Notes under the pieces: model-generated
Databases searched by the model: none
Seen by the model: only the letters and a program-made list of their open reading frames with translations
Told to the model about the DNA's origin: nothing
Assembly (NCBI GenBank): GCA_905221605.1
Contig: CAJNDS010002169.1
Location: 1-64,000, forward strand
Source: Symbiodinium natans
Taxonomy: Eukaryota; Sar; Dinophyceae; Suessiales; Symbiodiniaceae
Direction of reading: 5' to 3'
Length of the DNA: 64,000 nucleotides
In this document: positions 9,601 through 19,704 of the stretch, one piece after another
Layout of the letters: each line of letters begins with the position of its first letter
Position numbering within the stretch: the stretch's first letter is position 1
Translations under genes and position numbers: made by a program

Positions 9601-11425
9601 TTCTTCGGAGTCATATATCGTTTTGGGGTTAAGCATGAATGAAGCCTTCTTGCAGAAGAGTTGCTCAGGGGTAATGTATCCCATTGCTGCAAGCATGGCA
9701 ATGCGTCCGTGCTTGATCTCGGTCTGACGACGACGCTTGAAGTCCTCCACGCTTCCGTCGGCCGTAAATCCTGCGGGATCCCAGAAGCCGACCGGATCCT
9801 GAACTCCAAGTTCGTTCTCAAAGGCACGCAGCGGGGAGGCAGTGTAGTTGGCCCAATCACCCCAAGCGCTGCCGGTCAAGCCATCCTGTGCAGGATGCAA
9901 ATGACTTCATGACATGCACGCACAAACTCAAGAAACACTTGGTATGACGCACTCTTGCTAACAACACTTTGACAAAAGAATCTTGTCATATCGGAGTCGC
10001 CTGGAAAAACATGCCGATGATGGCCATCATCGCCAGCCTTCCGTTCGCCAACTCCGCCGAAAGTTTTTTCGTCTTCTCAGCAGGGTCGCTGGACGTCAAG
10101 ACCTTGAAACCGAAGTCGCCGGCTGCGGCCGCAGTTCCGGCAGACTGATCCTGGGAGACCTCGCAGAACGCCATGTACGCGAGAATCTGACCCCAACCTG
10201 CGGCGGGAACCTTGGAGATTGCAGCCAATCCGTTCGGGACATCCGCAAATTTAAGTCCTGCTGATGGTGACAAATATCCGGGGAACTTGCCAGTGATCCT
10301 TGGTCTGCACGGTCTGCACTGCAACTACGTCATCATTGATCTGACGCTGACGTGCAGCTGCGTATGTATGTATGTATGTACGTACGTATGTATGTATGTA
10401 TGTCTTCTTCCGTGTCATATATCGTTTTGGGGTTAAGCATGAATGAAGCCTTCTTGCAGAAGAGTTGCTCAGGGGTAATGTATCCCATCGCTGCAAGCAT
10501 GGCAATGCGTCCGTGCTTGATCTCGGTCTGACGACGACGCTTGAAGTCCTCCACGCTTCCGTCGGCCGTAAATCCTGCGGGATCCCAGAAGCCGACCGGA
10601 TCCTGAACTCCAAGTTCGTTCTCAAAGGCACGCAGCGGGGAGGCAGTGTAGTTGGCCCAATCACCCCAAGCGCTGCCGGTCAAGCCATCCTGTGCAGGAT
10701 GCAAATGACTTCATGACATGCACGCACAAACTCAAGAAACACTTGGTATGACGCACTCTTGCTAACAACACTTTGACAAAAGAATCTTGTCATATCGGAG
10801 TCGCCTGGAAAAACATGCCGATGATGGCCATCATCGCCAGCCTTCCGTTCGCCAACTCCGCCGAACGTTTTTTCGTCTTCTCAGCAGGGTCGCTGGACGT
10901 CAAGACCTTGAAACCGAAGTCGCCGGCTGCGGCCGCAGTTCCGGCAGACTGATCCTGGGCGACCTCGCAGAACGCCATGTACGCGAGAATCTGACCCCAA
11001 CCTGCGGCGGGAACCTTGGAGATTGCAGCCAATCCGTTCGGGACATCCGCAAATTTAAGTCCTGCTGATGGTGACAAATATCCGGGGAACTTGCCAGTGA
11101 TCCTTGGTCTGCACGGTCTGCACTGCAACTACGTCATCATTGATCTGACGCTGACGTGCAGCTGCGTATGTATGTATGTATGTACGTACGTATGTATGTA
11201 TGTATGTCTTCTTCCGTGTCATATATCGTTTTGGGGTTAAGCATGAATGAAGCCTTCTTGCAGAAGAGTTGCTCAGGGGTAATGTATCCCATCGCTGCAA
11301 GCATGGCAATGCGTCCGTGCTTGATCTCGGTCTGACGACGACGCTTGAAGTCCTCCACGCTTCCGTCGGCCGTAAATCCTGCGGGATCCCAGAAGCCGAC
11401 CGGATCTTGAACTCCAAGCTCGTTC
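6598..11425 (-). CDS. Peridinin-type chlorophyll a/c light-harvesting polyprotein (six units, spliced)
   Basis: Encodes thylakoid antenna proteins as one precursor. Exon A carries helix 1 (EIKHGRIAM, the ExxHxR pigment motif) and ends ...GYITPE. Exon B starts ITGKFPGYL, carries helix 2 (GWGQILAYMAF) and helix 3 (ELANGRLAMM, ExxNGR) and ends ...IGMFFQ. The next exon A resumes at DGLTGSAWGDW. In transcript order: 11273-11425, 10805-11102, 10469-10689, 10001-10298, 9665-9885, 9201-9498, 8865-9085, 8397-8694, 8061-8281, 7589-7886, 7253-7473, 6794-7091, 6598-6678. A full A+B pair is 519 nt (173 codons) and stays in frame across every junction, giving about 1,041 residues. All twelve introns can be cut GC...AG. 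The first recognisable exon starts in mid-codon after CTCAG, so the exon(s) for the plastid-targeting leader are missing or unrecognised further upstream. SPLRA probably marks the processing site between units (from memory of the family). Confidence 0.88.
6794..7473 (-). CDS. Light-harvesting polyprotein unit 6
   Basis: Exon A 7253-7473 and exon B 6794-7091; intron 1 at 7092-7252 (161 bp, the shortest; it lacks the TTTTGGGG tract found next to the microsatellite in the other units); intron 2 before it is 7474-7588. Protein matches the consensus. Confidence 0.86.
7589..8281 (-). CDS. Light-harvesting polyprotein unit 5
   Basis: Exon A 8061-8281 and exon B 7589-7886; intron 1 at 7887-8060 (174 bp, the longest, with an extra GTATCTAT step); intron 2 before it is 8282-8396. 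Protein matches the consensus. Confidence 0.86.
8397..9085 (-). CDS. Light-harvesting polyprotein unit 4
   Basis: Exon A 8865-9085 and exon B 8397-8694; intron 1 at 8695-8864 (170 bp); intron 2 before it is 9086-9200. Protein matches the consensus. Confidence 0.86.
9201..9885 (-). CDS. Light-harvesting polyprotein unit 3
   Basis: Exon A 9665-9885 and exon B 9201-9498; intron 1 at 9499-9664 (166 bp, one GTAT repeat shorter than most); intron 2 before it is 9886-10000. One silent change near 9685 (alanine codon). Protein matches the consensus. Confidence 0.86.
10001..10689 (-). CDS. Light-harvesting polyprotein unit 2
   Basis: Exon A 10469-10689 and exon B 10001-10298; intron 1 at 10299-10468 carries the GTAT microsatellite; intron 2 before it is 10690-10804. 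Protein matches the array consensus. Confidence 0.86.
10805..11425 (-). CDS. Light-harvesting polyprotein unit 1 (5'-most)
   Basis: Exons 11273-11425 (partial A, starting at residues NELGVQDP) and 10805-11102 (B), intron 11103-11272. This is the most diverged unit: synonymous changes in exon A (GAG and CAA where the others have GAA and CAG) and two replacements in exon B, Leu to Arg just before helix 3 (KKRSAELANGR) and Ser to Ala in CEVAQDQ. The exon is preceded by CTCAG, a possible cis-splice or SL acceptor. Confidence 0.85.
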
Positions 11426-11964
11426 CTGAGATGTCGAAGCTCCACCTAAGCCCTAAGGCCTAAGCTCCAAGGCTACTGCAGGTGTCACCGAACCTCTTTT
11501 CTGCCCAAGCGTCTCAAACGCGCGGACGCTGACAAGTGGCTTGGTGGTGACGCCCCTGCCCTCCAGGACATCGGGCTTCTTGGGGCCGAGGGGTTTGGGG
11601 CTTTGGGATTATTAAAGGCTTCGAGTTCAAGGTACAGCCGGCTTGGGAATCCAGACTGCGAACATAGTGTGTAGGTTTTGAGCTCATGTGCTTACGGGCT
11701 TTACTTGCTCGCCTTGCGTGGGAAGTGCGGAATCAGGAACCTTATGCCCTTTGCAGAGTTCAAGTTCAAGCCTTAGGGTTTAGACTTAGAGTTTGCAGTT
11801 TAACCTTACACCTCGTCTTGGGGATCCTCAGGAAACCTCGCTAGTCCCAGAGAGACCGTTCAGCGTTTTTCGTTTAGAGTGGTGTTTGGGTTCTATTGGC
11901 AAGTGTTTTTTTCCAACTTTCTTCATGGCCTGCACGTTGCTCCCGGAGAACTCAAATCTACACA

Positions 11965-12032
11965 CCCCCCCCCCCCCCCCCCCCCCCCCCCCCGCCCCCA
12001 CCCCCCCCCCCCCCCCCCCCGCCCCCGCCCCC
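11965..12032. repeat. Poly-C tract
   Basis: About 68 bases almost entirely C, interrupted by one CA and a few G. Likely a slippage hotspot and possible G-quadruplex former on the minus strand; its exact length may be unreliable. Confidence 0.9.
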
Positions 12033-12462
12033 ACACACCTTTCCAAAAAAGTTGGCAATCAGGCTTCCAAAGCCCTGCCGTCAAATTTCTATGCCCTGTC
12101 ACCCGAAAGCCCTGGCACTCGTCACCCTAAAACGTCTGAACAAAAAAGACACCAAGCTTTCCGAACCTCATCGCAAACCTCAACACCCCAAAGCGAAACC
12201 CCTACACCCCAAACCTCTGCACTCAAAACCCTTGACCAACCCTAAGCAACCCAGAAATCCCCAAACAATTAGACCCTCAACCTTTAAGCCCCCAAGCCTC
12301 TCAGCCCCAACTAAACCCCTAAGCCTTAAACATCCCACACGTCCCTCAGCCCCAGTACCCCAAAGTCATGAAGAACTGAACGAGGACTAACTACTACAAT
12401 ATCCAAACAGGGTCCAACATCCAAACTTTGTCCACATCCCCCCAACACCCCCAACCCTTCCA

Positions 12463-12759
12463 CCTAAACCCTAAACCCTAACCCACCCTAAAGAACCTAA
12501 ACCCTAACCCACTAAAGAACTTAAACCCTACAAACCGTAATCCTAGACCGCCTAAACCCTAGACCCTAAACCCTAAACCCTAAACCCTAAATAACCTGAA
12601 CCCTAAACCCCCCGAGGGGCGCCTTGGGCCTGAAGGCCGCGGCCGCCACGACGGAAGCCGCGGCAAGGGGCGCCAGGGAAGAGGCAGACGCGGAGGATCC
12701 TGCCCAAAGCATCTCATTTGGGAATCCCTGAACCCTAACCCTAAACCCTAAACCCTAAA
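12463..12759. repeat. Interstitial telomere-like CCCTAAA arrays
   Basis: Degenerate CCCTAAA runs at 12463-12610 and 12731-12759, separated by a GC-rich segment. The sequence is the plant/alveolate-type telomere repeat, here internal. Confidence 0.85.
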
Positions 12760-12895
12760 CTATCCTAAACTCGAAACAGGACTTGAGGTTTAGGACGTTT
12801 CGTTGAGGGCCCCACAAAGAAGCGGCCACAGGAAAGCCTTGAACAGGGGACAAAAAGTGGCCGTAGGGCGGCTGTTTAGGAAAATAGGAGCTCCT

Positions 12896-12967
12896 TTAGG
12901 GTTTAGGGTTTAGGGTTTAGGGTCTAGGGTCTAGGGTCTAGGGTTTAGGGTTTAGGGTTTAGGGTTC
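12896..12967. repeat. Interstitial telomere-like TTTAGGG array
   Basis: About ten repeats of TTTAGGG with TCTAGGG variants, on the opposite strand sense to the CCCTAAA arrays 140 bp away. Confidence 0.88.
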
Positions 12968-13817
12968 GGCAAATTGGAACGGAGGTGTATACATCCATAC
13001 GATGACGGTTACAGTTCATAAGGGACTAGCAAGGGTCGTTGTACAAGATACCAAACGCGCAAATCAAGTGCTTCGCTTGGGCATGGGGTTCTAGGGTTTG
13101 AAGATCGAGGCTTTAGGGTTTGTGTTTCGGTAGTGGGCCAGCCTCGGGGTTTGGGGTTTCAACCACTTGAGGTTTGGGGTTTCGGGCCTGGGTTTTGCAG
13201 TGGACCAAAGGAAGGAAGGAGGAAGCCGAAATTTCACCCCCCAACCCCACAACCATACTCCACAACCCTGAAAGAGTTTGAGTTTGCAGCATAGGGGTCA
13301 GGGTTGAAGGCCTGGCGTTCATTGGGCTTGGGAAACTCCCACGGCAAAGGCCTTCATCTGGTCCCACCCAGCCGTTGAGTTGAGGCGTTTAAGGGTTCAA
13401 GGTTCTAGGGCTTCAAGGCCCCTCAACTCCAAACCCCCCCCACCCTAAACCGCTAAACCCTGTCTTGAGGTCTTCTTGTGAGGCAGCGGTTTTGGGGCGC
13501 GGTTTTGCAGTTTTTGGGGGGCTTGCAGGTCACTCGTGAAACTCCATGCCTGCGGAGGAGGATCCCCGCAAACTGCTGGGAGCCTGATCCGAGTCTTCGG
13601 CTCAGTGGGAGGGTTTAGGATGTAGGGTTTAGTGATTAGGGCCTAGGTTTAGGGCTTAGAGTTTGGGGTCTAGGGGAGCTTCGTGTGGATCTTCGGGCTT
13701 AGGATTGCCAAAGTCTTATCCTGCACCCAAAACCCGGAATCCCAAACCTTAAACCACGGCTTCAAGTTCGGGGCTAAGTCTTGGCTGCAACCAGGGTCCA
13801 AGAACCCTAAACCTTGG

Positions 13818-13890
13818 GATGTTCACCCTTCTACTAACAGTCCTTAGGGGTGCGCAAGCTCACGGTAATAATACTAATAGAGTGAACTTC
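13818..13890. repeat. Fragment related to the 5103-5181 hairpin
   Basis: GGATGTTCACCCTTCTACTA and then ACAGTCCTTAGGGG parallels the left arm and flank at 5097-5130; a partial inverted match (CTAATAGAGTGAAC) follows near 13873-13888. Confidence 0.5.
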
Positions 13891-14359
13891 CTGAGTGAAG
13901 AAGTGAACGAAGGATGTGAGCGCGGTCATCGCAAGTTCACGTGCGGACATTATACTAAACTCGTGTGAGCAAAGTGAACGTTGCGTGCGCGAACTCATTA
14001 TGTATCTTTTCTTCTTGTTCGCGCGTTGGTTTCGTTCACACCTGTAAAGTTGGCAACCAACCTGTCGAACCCTAAACCCTAAACCCGTTTGGGACCAGGA
14101 TGCGCGCCACCAGGCGCATGGTCTGCAGTGGTACACTTTTTTTGAAATTACATTCTTGGTGCAAGAACAGCATGACACTGTTTTCTGCTTGTCTGGAGAA
14201 GTGGCCTCAAGTGGGCTCACAGCCAAGAAAACTAGGCCCTCATATCAACAAACCAACAAAATAGAACACCAACACTGACGCCGCCACGGTTCATGTGCTC
14301 GGGATGACAGAAACTGACAAACATGCCCTGAGGAAAACGCAGGTCTCGCCACCAACAAC

Positions 14360-14530
14360 TGTCTCTGTGTGTATATGTGTACATGTATTCTCTCTCACAC
14401 ACACACTCCTCCCCCTCCTCCCTGTGGACCAACCTTGAAAGCAAAACACTCGAAAAACTCGAAAATTATGCTTACACTAATCATCATTATCATCAGCATC
14501 ATCATCATCAGCAGCATCATCATCATCATC
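14360..14530. repeat. Dinucleotide and ATC microsatellites
   Basis: GT/TC/CA-rich tract at 14360-14406 and an (ATC)n tract with CAG interruptions at 14480-14530. Confidence 0.85.
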
Positions 14531-17500
14531 TAAGTAGGAACCCCAGGCTATCGGACAAAATCTCAGGACATGTTCAGAGCTTTCGATTTTTTGGGGAACG
14601 GGAGTGGCCTTTCTGACATTAAAAAAATTCTGTAAAAAATGTAAAAAGTCGTCAACTTAAACAAGGAATTGTTGCCCTGCCCCAAGCGCACACCCCTCTC
14701 GCAAATCTGTCTCACGCTCTGCCCAAAACATGCAACAAGCGAAACCCCACCGCCCCCCGCCCTCCCCCACTGAATCCAAAAACCCAAACAACCCGATCCT
14801 CCCGTGAGAATGTGTTTCGCAAACGTTGGGCTGGGATGTTGGGCGTTTTGGGGTTTTAGGGCTTTGGGAGTTTTCAAAAAATGGATTTTTGAGGAGGCCG
14901 CTTTGTAAAAAATGCAACTGTGCTGGAGGAAAATGAAGCACCACTTCCGATTAAAGAATGCCAATGGAAAAACCCTTCCTCCGAATAGACACCCACTCAC
15001 CTCTCAAATGCACATGCTATTTGCGAACACACAACATTACAATAGCATTAGCTGGTCAGGCTGCTACAGTGCTCCCTCATACCATGCCACAAGCTACAGT
15101 AGCCAAACTTCCGAACCTGCAAGATGAAACCGGATGAGGGCTCAGGCCCCTTGGGTTTAGTGACCCCAACCAAAAGCAACTCCACAACTCCACCAGCCTG
15201 TACGGCTGTCGCGGGCACGCGAGTGCTGACAAAAGCCTGGCAGATACATGGGTTGTTGAAGATTCAGCATCGCGGTATGGACGGGTTGAAGATTATTGTT
15301 GAAGGTTGAGAAGTGGGTGTAGGATGTCAGTTTTGTAGGAAAACCTTATACCCGAACCTCAACCCCAATCCCAAACCCGAAAGTTCAAACCCCTACACCC
15401 GAAACCTCAACTCCAAACCTTAAACCCTCAAACCCTAAAGCCTGAACCCCTAAACCCCACATCCCCGGACCCTTCATTTCAGAGCTCCCCCTCGGGCCCT
15501 GCGAAAACGTACCAAAGGCCCTAAACATCAGGACTTGTTGGGGTTGAGGGTCTAGAGGTTTAGATTGAAGACGTCGAACGCGTGATGGACTTCACTGTCC
15601 CGAAGGTGGTGATGGAAACTCGCACCTACACCCTCAAATGCTAAACCCTCAAACCCGAAACCAACCCCGTAACCCGAAACCCACAACCCTGAAAACTCTC
15701 CAAAAACCTAAAAGCCCCTAAACCCTCAACGCCTCAACACCCCGAACCTCCCTGCCTCCACCCCCATGGTGGCGGCTGCAAGACCCGCAGCAGACAAAGC
15801 TGCCACGGTCATGGGCTTCTGGCCTCGTAACGAGCTTACCACCACTACGGTCTTGCGCCAACCTCTACTTAGTCTACTTGACCCAAACCAAGGCCCAGAG
15901 AGTGCGTGTAGGTTCCCACGATCTCATTTTGGGACTGAAGCTCCGAAAGCTAAGCCTCTCCGCTGTCTCAACCTATCTTTGCGGGCCTTGATACTTTGAG
16001 GGCTAGCGGCCTTTGGGTCTCTGGGTTGTTGAAGGCAAAACGGTGAAAGTTTCGGGTTTATGGACCTTAACCTCAGACCCTAACCCCAGTGTCTCAAGTG
16101 CAGTCCAGGGTTTTAGGGAGGCTTCACGGCGGTCCTCTTCGGACTTCAATTCCAACGTCTACAGCCCTTTACAGGGCTTTCGAGCATTTCACTCGGGTGG
16201 ATTTAGGGCCAGGGGCTGGGATTTGGGGTTAGCAGCTTGGAGCATGCTCATGCTGTGAATAAAACCTGAACCCGAAACAGGTCTGCCGTTGAACACGGAC
16301 CGCACACGTTGGAGTGCTGACGGTCTAGGGTACATTGCTTACGCAAGGCTATACTTTTTGAGGTGTGCAAATGCCGGGCTTGGAGAACCGGAAAAGCTTA
16401 TCCCCAAACGATTCGACTTCCCATAAAAACCATACAGCTACCAAAAGGAGACCTAACCACCCAGGTGAGTACACGCCGAGGGCCGGGCTGCTGGACATCG
16501 CGGAATGTACAGGTATTAAAAAGTGAAATTAAAAGGCGATGGCAAGACTGTGCAGAAGCTCTAAAAAGTCTTGGGATGTAGCGGCGGCGGCGTGCAAACC
16601 CTAAACTACCCCTGCTTGCTGTTTATACGGGAAATCAGGGTGTTCATCGACGAGGATTACCTTTTGAAGTAACACAAAGGGACTTTTTTTGAGCTGCTTG
16701 ATTCTTGTGAAAGGACTTGAAAACCTCAAACCTCTTGAGCCTGATTGAAATCAAGGGTCAGGGCTCTTCAGGTTCCTAAGCAAGGTTCCAGTTTACCACA
16801 TCATCCGAGTATGTACAAGACGAAAAACCCATTCGGACATTTCCATTTTGTCTAATCAGCAATCGGCGTTTCCACATGCCTGTGTCGCTTAACCTTTCTT
16901 GTGGGCTTTGGTGATCCAAGCTTTGGCTGCGACACTGCTGCAGAAGAGCTCTGGACGAAACGCATGCAAGCATCGGCATTTCTGAATTAACCGAACCCAC
17001 AGCACGTTTTAAGAAGCCAGGAGCATCCCTGAGGCCCCGCAACCACTGCATGAGTCCAAAATGCGCACCACACCGTGGCGGAAGCATGATCGGCACCACC
17101 CCTAAACATGCGCCGGACCGTGCCGGAGCAGGATTCTTGGAAGGCAACACGAGTCGCAGCGGGCTGTGGCGGGAGCAGGCTTTCGGAGACGATGTGCCCC
17201 GCACACGACGCTCGGCACTGTGGCGAGAGCACGATTTCGATTTCGCCTGATTCCGCAACCGCTTGGCGCAAAGTGCGGCCCTGCTGGAACATCCGAATGC
17301 CAGAACGAGCAATGAGCATGGGAGAGTGCTCGGAGCCACCCAAGTGGAAGGCGAAAATACACCACAGCAAGAGCTGCAGAAGCGGCTGGAGAGGACAGCG
17401 ATTTGATCCCTCTACTCTTGTATGGGAGGCTTAAGGTTTAGAGTTTAGGGCTTTTGGTTTAGGGACAATTCAGAACCCCACAGTGTCACCACACTGTTAA

Positions 17501-18158
17501 AGAAAGGCAAAGGCCTGAACGGCAATCTCAGGACGCGTCAAACAGTCTGCTTGTTAAGATTAGACTTGGCGAACAACTTTGTGCTCGATGCAACAAGCTG
17601 CGGGGAAGCAACGGATACCCTTCAAGGCAGCTCCACGACATGTGGACTGCTTTCCTCTTGTTTCCGAGGCTTGAAGCTGAAGGTTTGAGGGTCAGACGAG
17701 CCGGAGTACAACGACCAACGGAAGCAACAAAACTGCCATCGGACGGGGCTTCCGTGTGAGGGCCTTTTGCTTGCTTCCGATGTCTTGGTTGCTTCTCGTT
17801 AAATTGCCCTCTTTGTGGGAAGAGGAACTCTGAGCCTCTGCCCCCACAAGCCTATAGCTTTCGGAACCATGCCTGCCGGCCCTGAAGGACCAGAGTCAGC
17901 CAGACAGAAGCTGTTTCTATGCACGTTTTTGCTGCGGCTGCAATGAGGGACCTGCGCTTCTTGCGGGCGAATCCCCATGCGGAGACTCGAAGGAAGCTGC
18001 TGATGACTACTGTGTTCTTTCCATGTGCTGCTTTCTTTCCATACGAGTCTCTCGTGAAGTCTTCCGACGGAGCCAGGCAGAAGCCATCTGCCTTCACCTC
18101 AGGCGGCAACCTGGCGCAAGGACGAACGCCCCGTGCCAATCCGTCCGGAGAGACTAAT

Positions 18159-18329
18159 TCAAAGGTTTTTTCTTGGCTTGACTATAAACATACTAAGGAG
18201 CCCTTGGGAATAATGTTGGTGATTCTTTAAGTTCCTAATCGTACGGAGGTTGAAGAGCCCACACGCCTTTTCCTGGAGATATTGCGCCGGGGTCTTGCCG
18301 TCATTGTCTGCTGCCGTCATGTCAGCTCC
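18159..18329 (-). pseudogene. Ankyrin-repeat-like coding scrap
   Basis: Minus-strand reading gives GADMTAADNDGKTPAQYLQE, close to the ankyrin consensus (G-A-D-x-x-A-x-D-x-x-G-x-T-P). It is followed by about 36 unrelated residues and a TGA at 18159-18161. The 5' side runs straight into the ATAAGATAT minisatellite, so this is either the last exon of a gene whose earlier exons are missing or a stranded fragment. Confidence 0.4.
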
Positions 18330-18336
18330 AGCCAGC

Positions 18337-18758
18337 TATATGAGATATATAAGATACATAAGATATATAAGGTATATAAGATATATAAGATATAAAATAT
18401 ATATAAGATGTATAAGATGTATAAGATGTATAAGATGTATAAGATGTATAAGATGTATAAGATATATATAGATATATAAGATATATAATATATAAGATAT
18501 ATAAGATATATATATAAGATATATAAGATATATATAGATATATAAGATATATAAGATATATAAGAAAAAAAGATATATAAGATATTTAAGATATATGAGA
18601 TATATAAGATATATAAGATATATAAGATTTATAAGATATATAAGATATATAAGATATAGAAGATATATAAGATATAGAAGATGTATAAGATATATAAGAT
18701 ATATAAGATATATAAGATATATAAGATATATAAGATATATAAGATATATAAGATATAT
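18337..18758. repeat. ATAAGATAT minisatellite, left part
   Basis: Tandem 9-bp ATAAGATAT units with ATAAGATGT variants. The array resumes at 35640-35692 on the other side of the LTR element, so the element inserted into it. Confidence 0.93.
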
Positions 18759-19067
18759 TGTGAAGTCGACCAGCACTGGACTTGCACTAAGCCAATGCAA
18801 TCACAGCCCGGTCACGCTGTTTTACGACTTCGCGAGTTCAAGCACTTGTGCAGCTACGCCTGAGTGCGTCCGGTCGGACCGCACAGCAACCTAAGAGCTA
18901 CTGTACGAAACTACCGTGCTCAAAGGCACAAGCTCGGTACTTGAGCCAAAATATTGGCATTGATGCGAATTGCAAAACTCTACATGCAAAGGAAAACTAC
19001 AAGGTGGTCTGCCGAGTCCTAATGCATCACAGAGCAGAAGATGCATATGCACTCATGTCAGCTCACA
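18759..19067 (-). repeat. 3' LTR of the Ty3-like element
   Basis: 309 bp, starting TGTGAAG and ending CTCACA on the plus strand, repeated at 35331-35639. On the sense (minus) strand 18952-18940 reads ATTTTGGCTCAAG, identical to the last 13 nt of the dinoflagellate spliced leader. Confidence 0.93.
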
Positions 19068-19704
19068 TTCGCCCCTCAGCCGAGGCTCCGGTGAGTGACT
19101 TCCACAAGGAGGGTGGGCGTCCGTCGCGGCTTTGGGCGCAAGCCCGCAAACGAAGACACGCGAAACGAGACGACCCAAACGAGCAATCCTCCTAAACCAG
19201 CCTAAACCAGGCGGTCCGGTCTTTTGCACGACCAGAGTCGAGGCTCCAGTACACAGAGCCTACTGAGTGCCTTGGGGACTGCTACGGCAGACACTGAAAT
19301 CTATGGTACAAATGGTACACTGTACAAACTACCGGCCCTAAGCTACGGCTACGGCTACTCACCTATCCAGAACTACCCTACGGGCTACCGGACTCAGCGA
19401 GAGCCGCGCACATCGCTTGTGCCGCAGCCAGTGCAACTCGCACGCGCTTCGGCGAGCGCACTGCCGCGACCAGGACACGGTCCGCAGCACCTGCAAAAGA
19501 GCACCCTCGACAAGAGGGGCCACAGGCAGGGCGGAGAAGAAAAGTGCGGGGAATGCAAAATGGGCAGGCTTCCAACCTGCCGCGGCTTTTCGCCCGCAGT
19601 CACGCAAAAGAAAGTGCAAAAGGTTGGCGAAGCAACGTGCCGTGCTGCAACGCCTGCTCTGATAATGCGTGGATGCATACCACGCCGCGCCAGCTGGCCG
19701 CAGC
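19068..19704 (-). other. 3' untranslated region and putative polypurine tract of the Ty3-like element
   Basis: No coding frame recognised between the last stop codon and the 3' LTR. The sense strand next to the LTR reads GAGGGGCGAA (19077-19068), a weak polypurine tract candidate. A copy of the GC-rich motif dispersed through this element lies at 19463-19488. Confidence 0.55.

Larger units (their letters stand above)
7092..11272 (-). repeat. GTAT/ATAC microsatellites inside the first intron of each light-harvesting unit
   Basis: Introns 7092-7252, 7887-8060, 8695-8864, 9499-9664, 10299-10468 and 11103-11272 each hold (GTAT)n around a central GTACGTAC. Lengths of 161, 174, 170, 166, 170 and 170 bp differ mostly through repeat number, while the exons are almost invariant. 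The second introns (e.g. 7474-7588) are all 115 bp and near-identical. Confidence 0.9.
11426..18158. other. Gene-poor spacer rich in telomere-like words
   Basis: No gene is supported over 6.7 kb. CCCTAAA/TTTAGGG words recur throughout, with arrays, a poly-C tract, ATC and dinucleotide microsatellites and a hairpin relative at 13818-13890 listed separately. Longer open frames here (e.g. minus strand 16776-17339) show no recognisable domain and lie in locally repetitive GC-rich sequence. Confidence 0.65.

Noticed and set aside
6440-11460. CRISPR-like regular repetition
   Set aside because: The 0.8-kb period is a tandem gene unit with introns; there are no short repeats with unique spacers.
12463-12967. 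True chromosome end
   Set aside because: Arrays are short, degenerate, in both orientations and flanked by unique DNA on both sides.
14563-15000. 145-codon minus-strand frame
   Set aside because: Low-quality composition, poly-A/T runs, no domain; likely chance.
16776-17339. 187-codon minus-strand frame
   Set aside because: No recognisable domain, overlaps other open frames in a GC-rich patch with internal GGAGCACGA-like repeats, and sits in gene-poor spacer.
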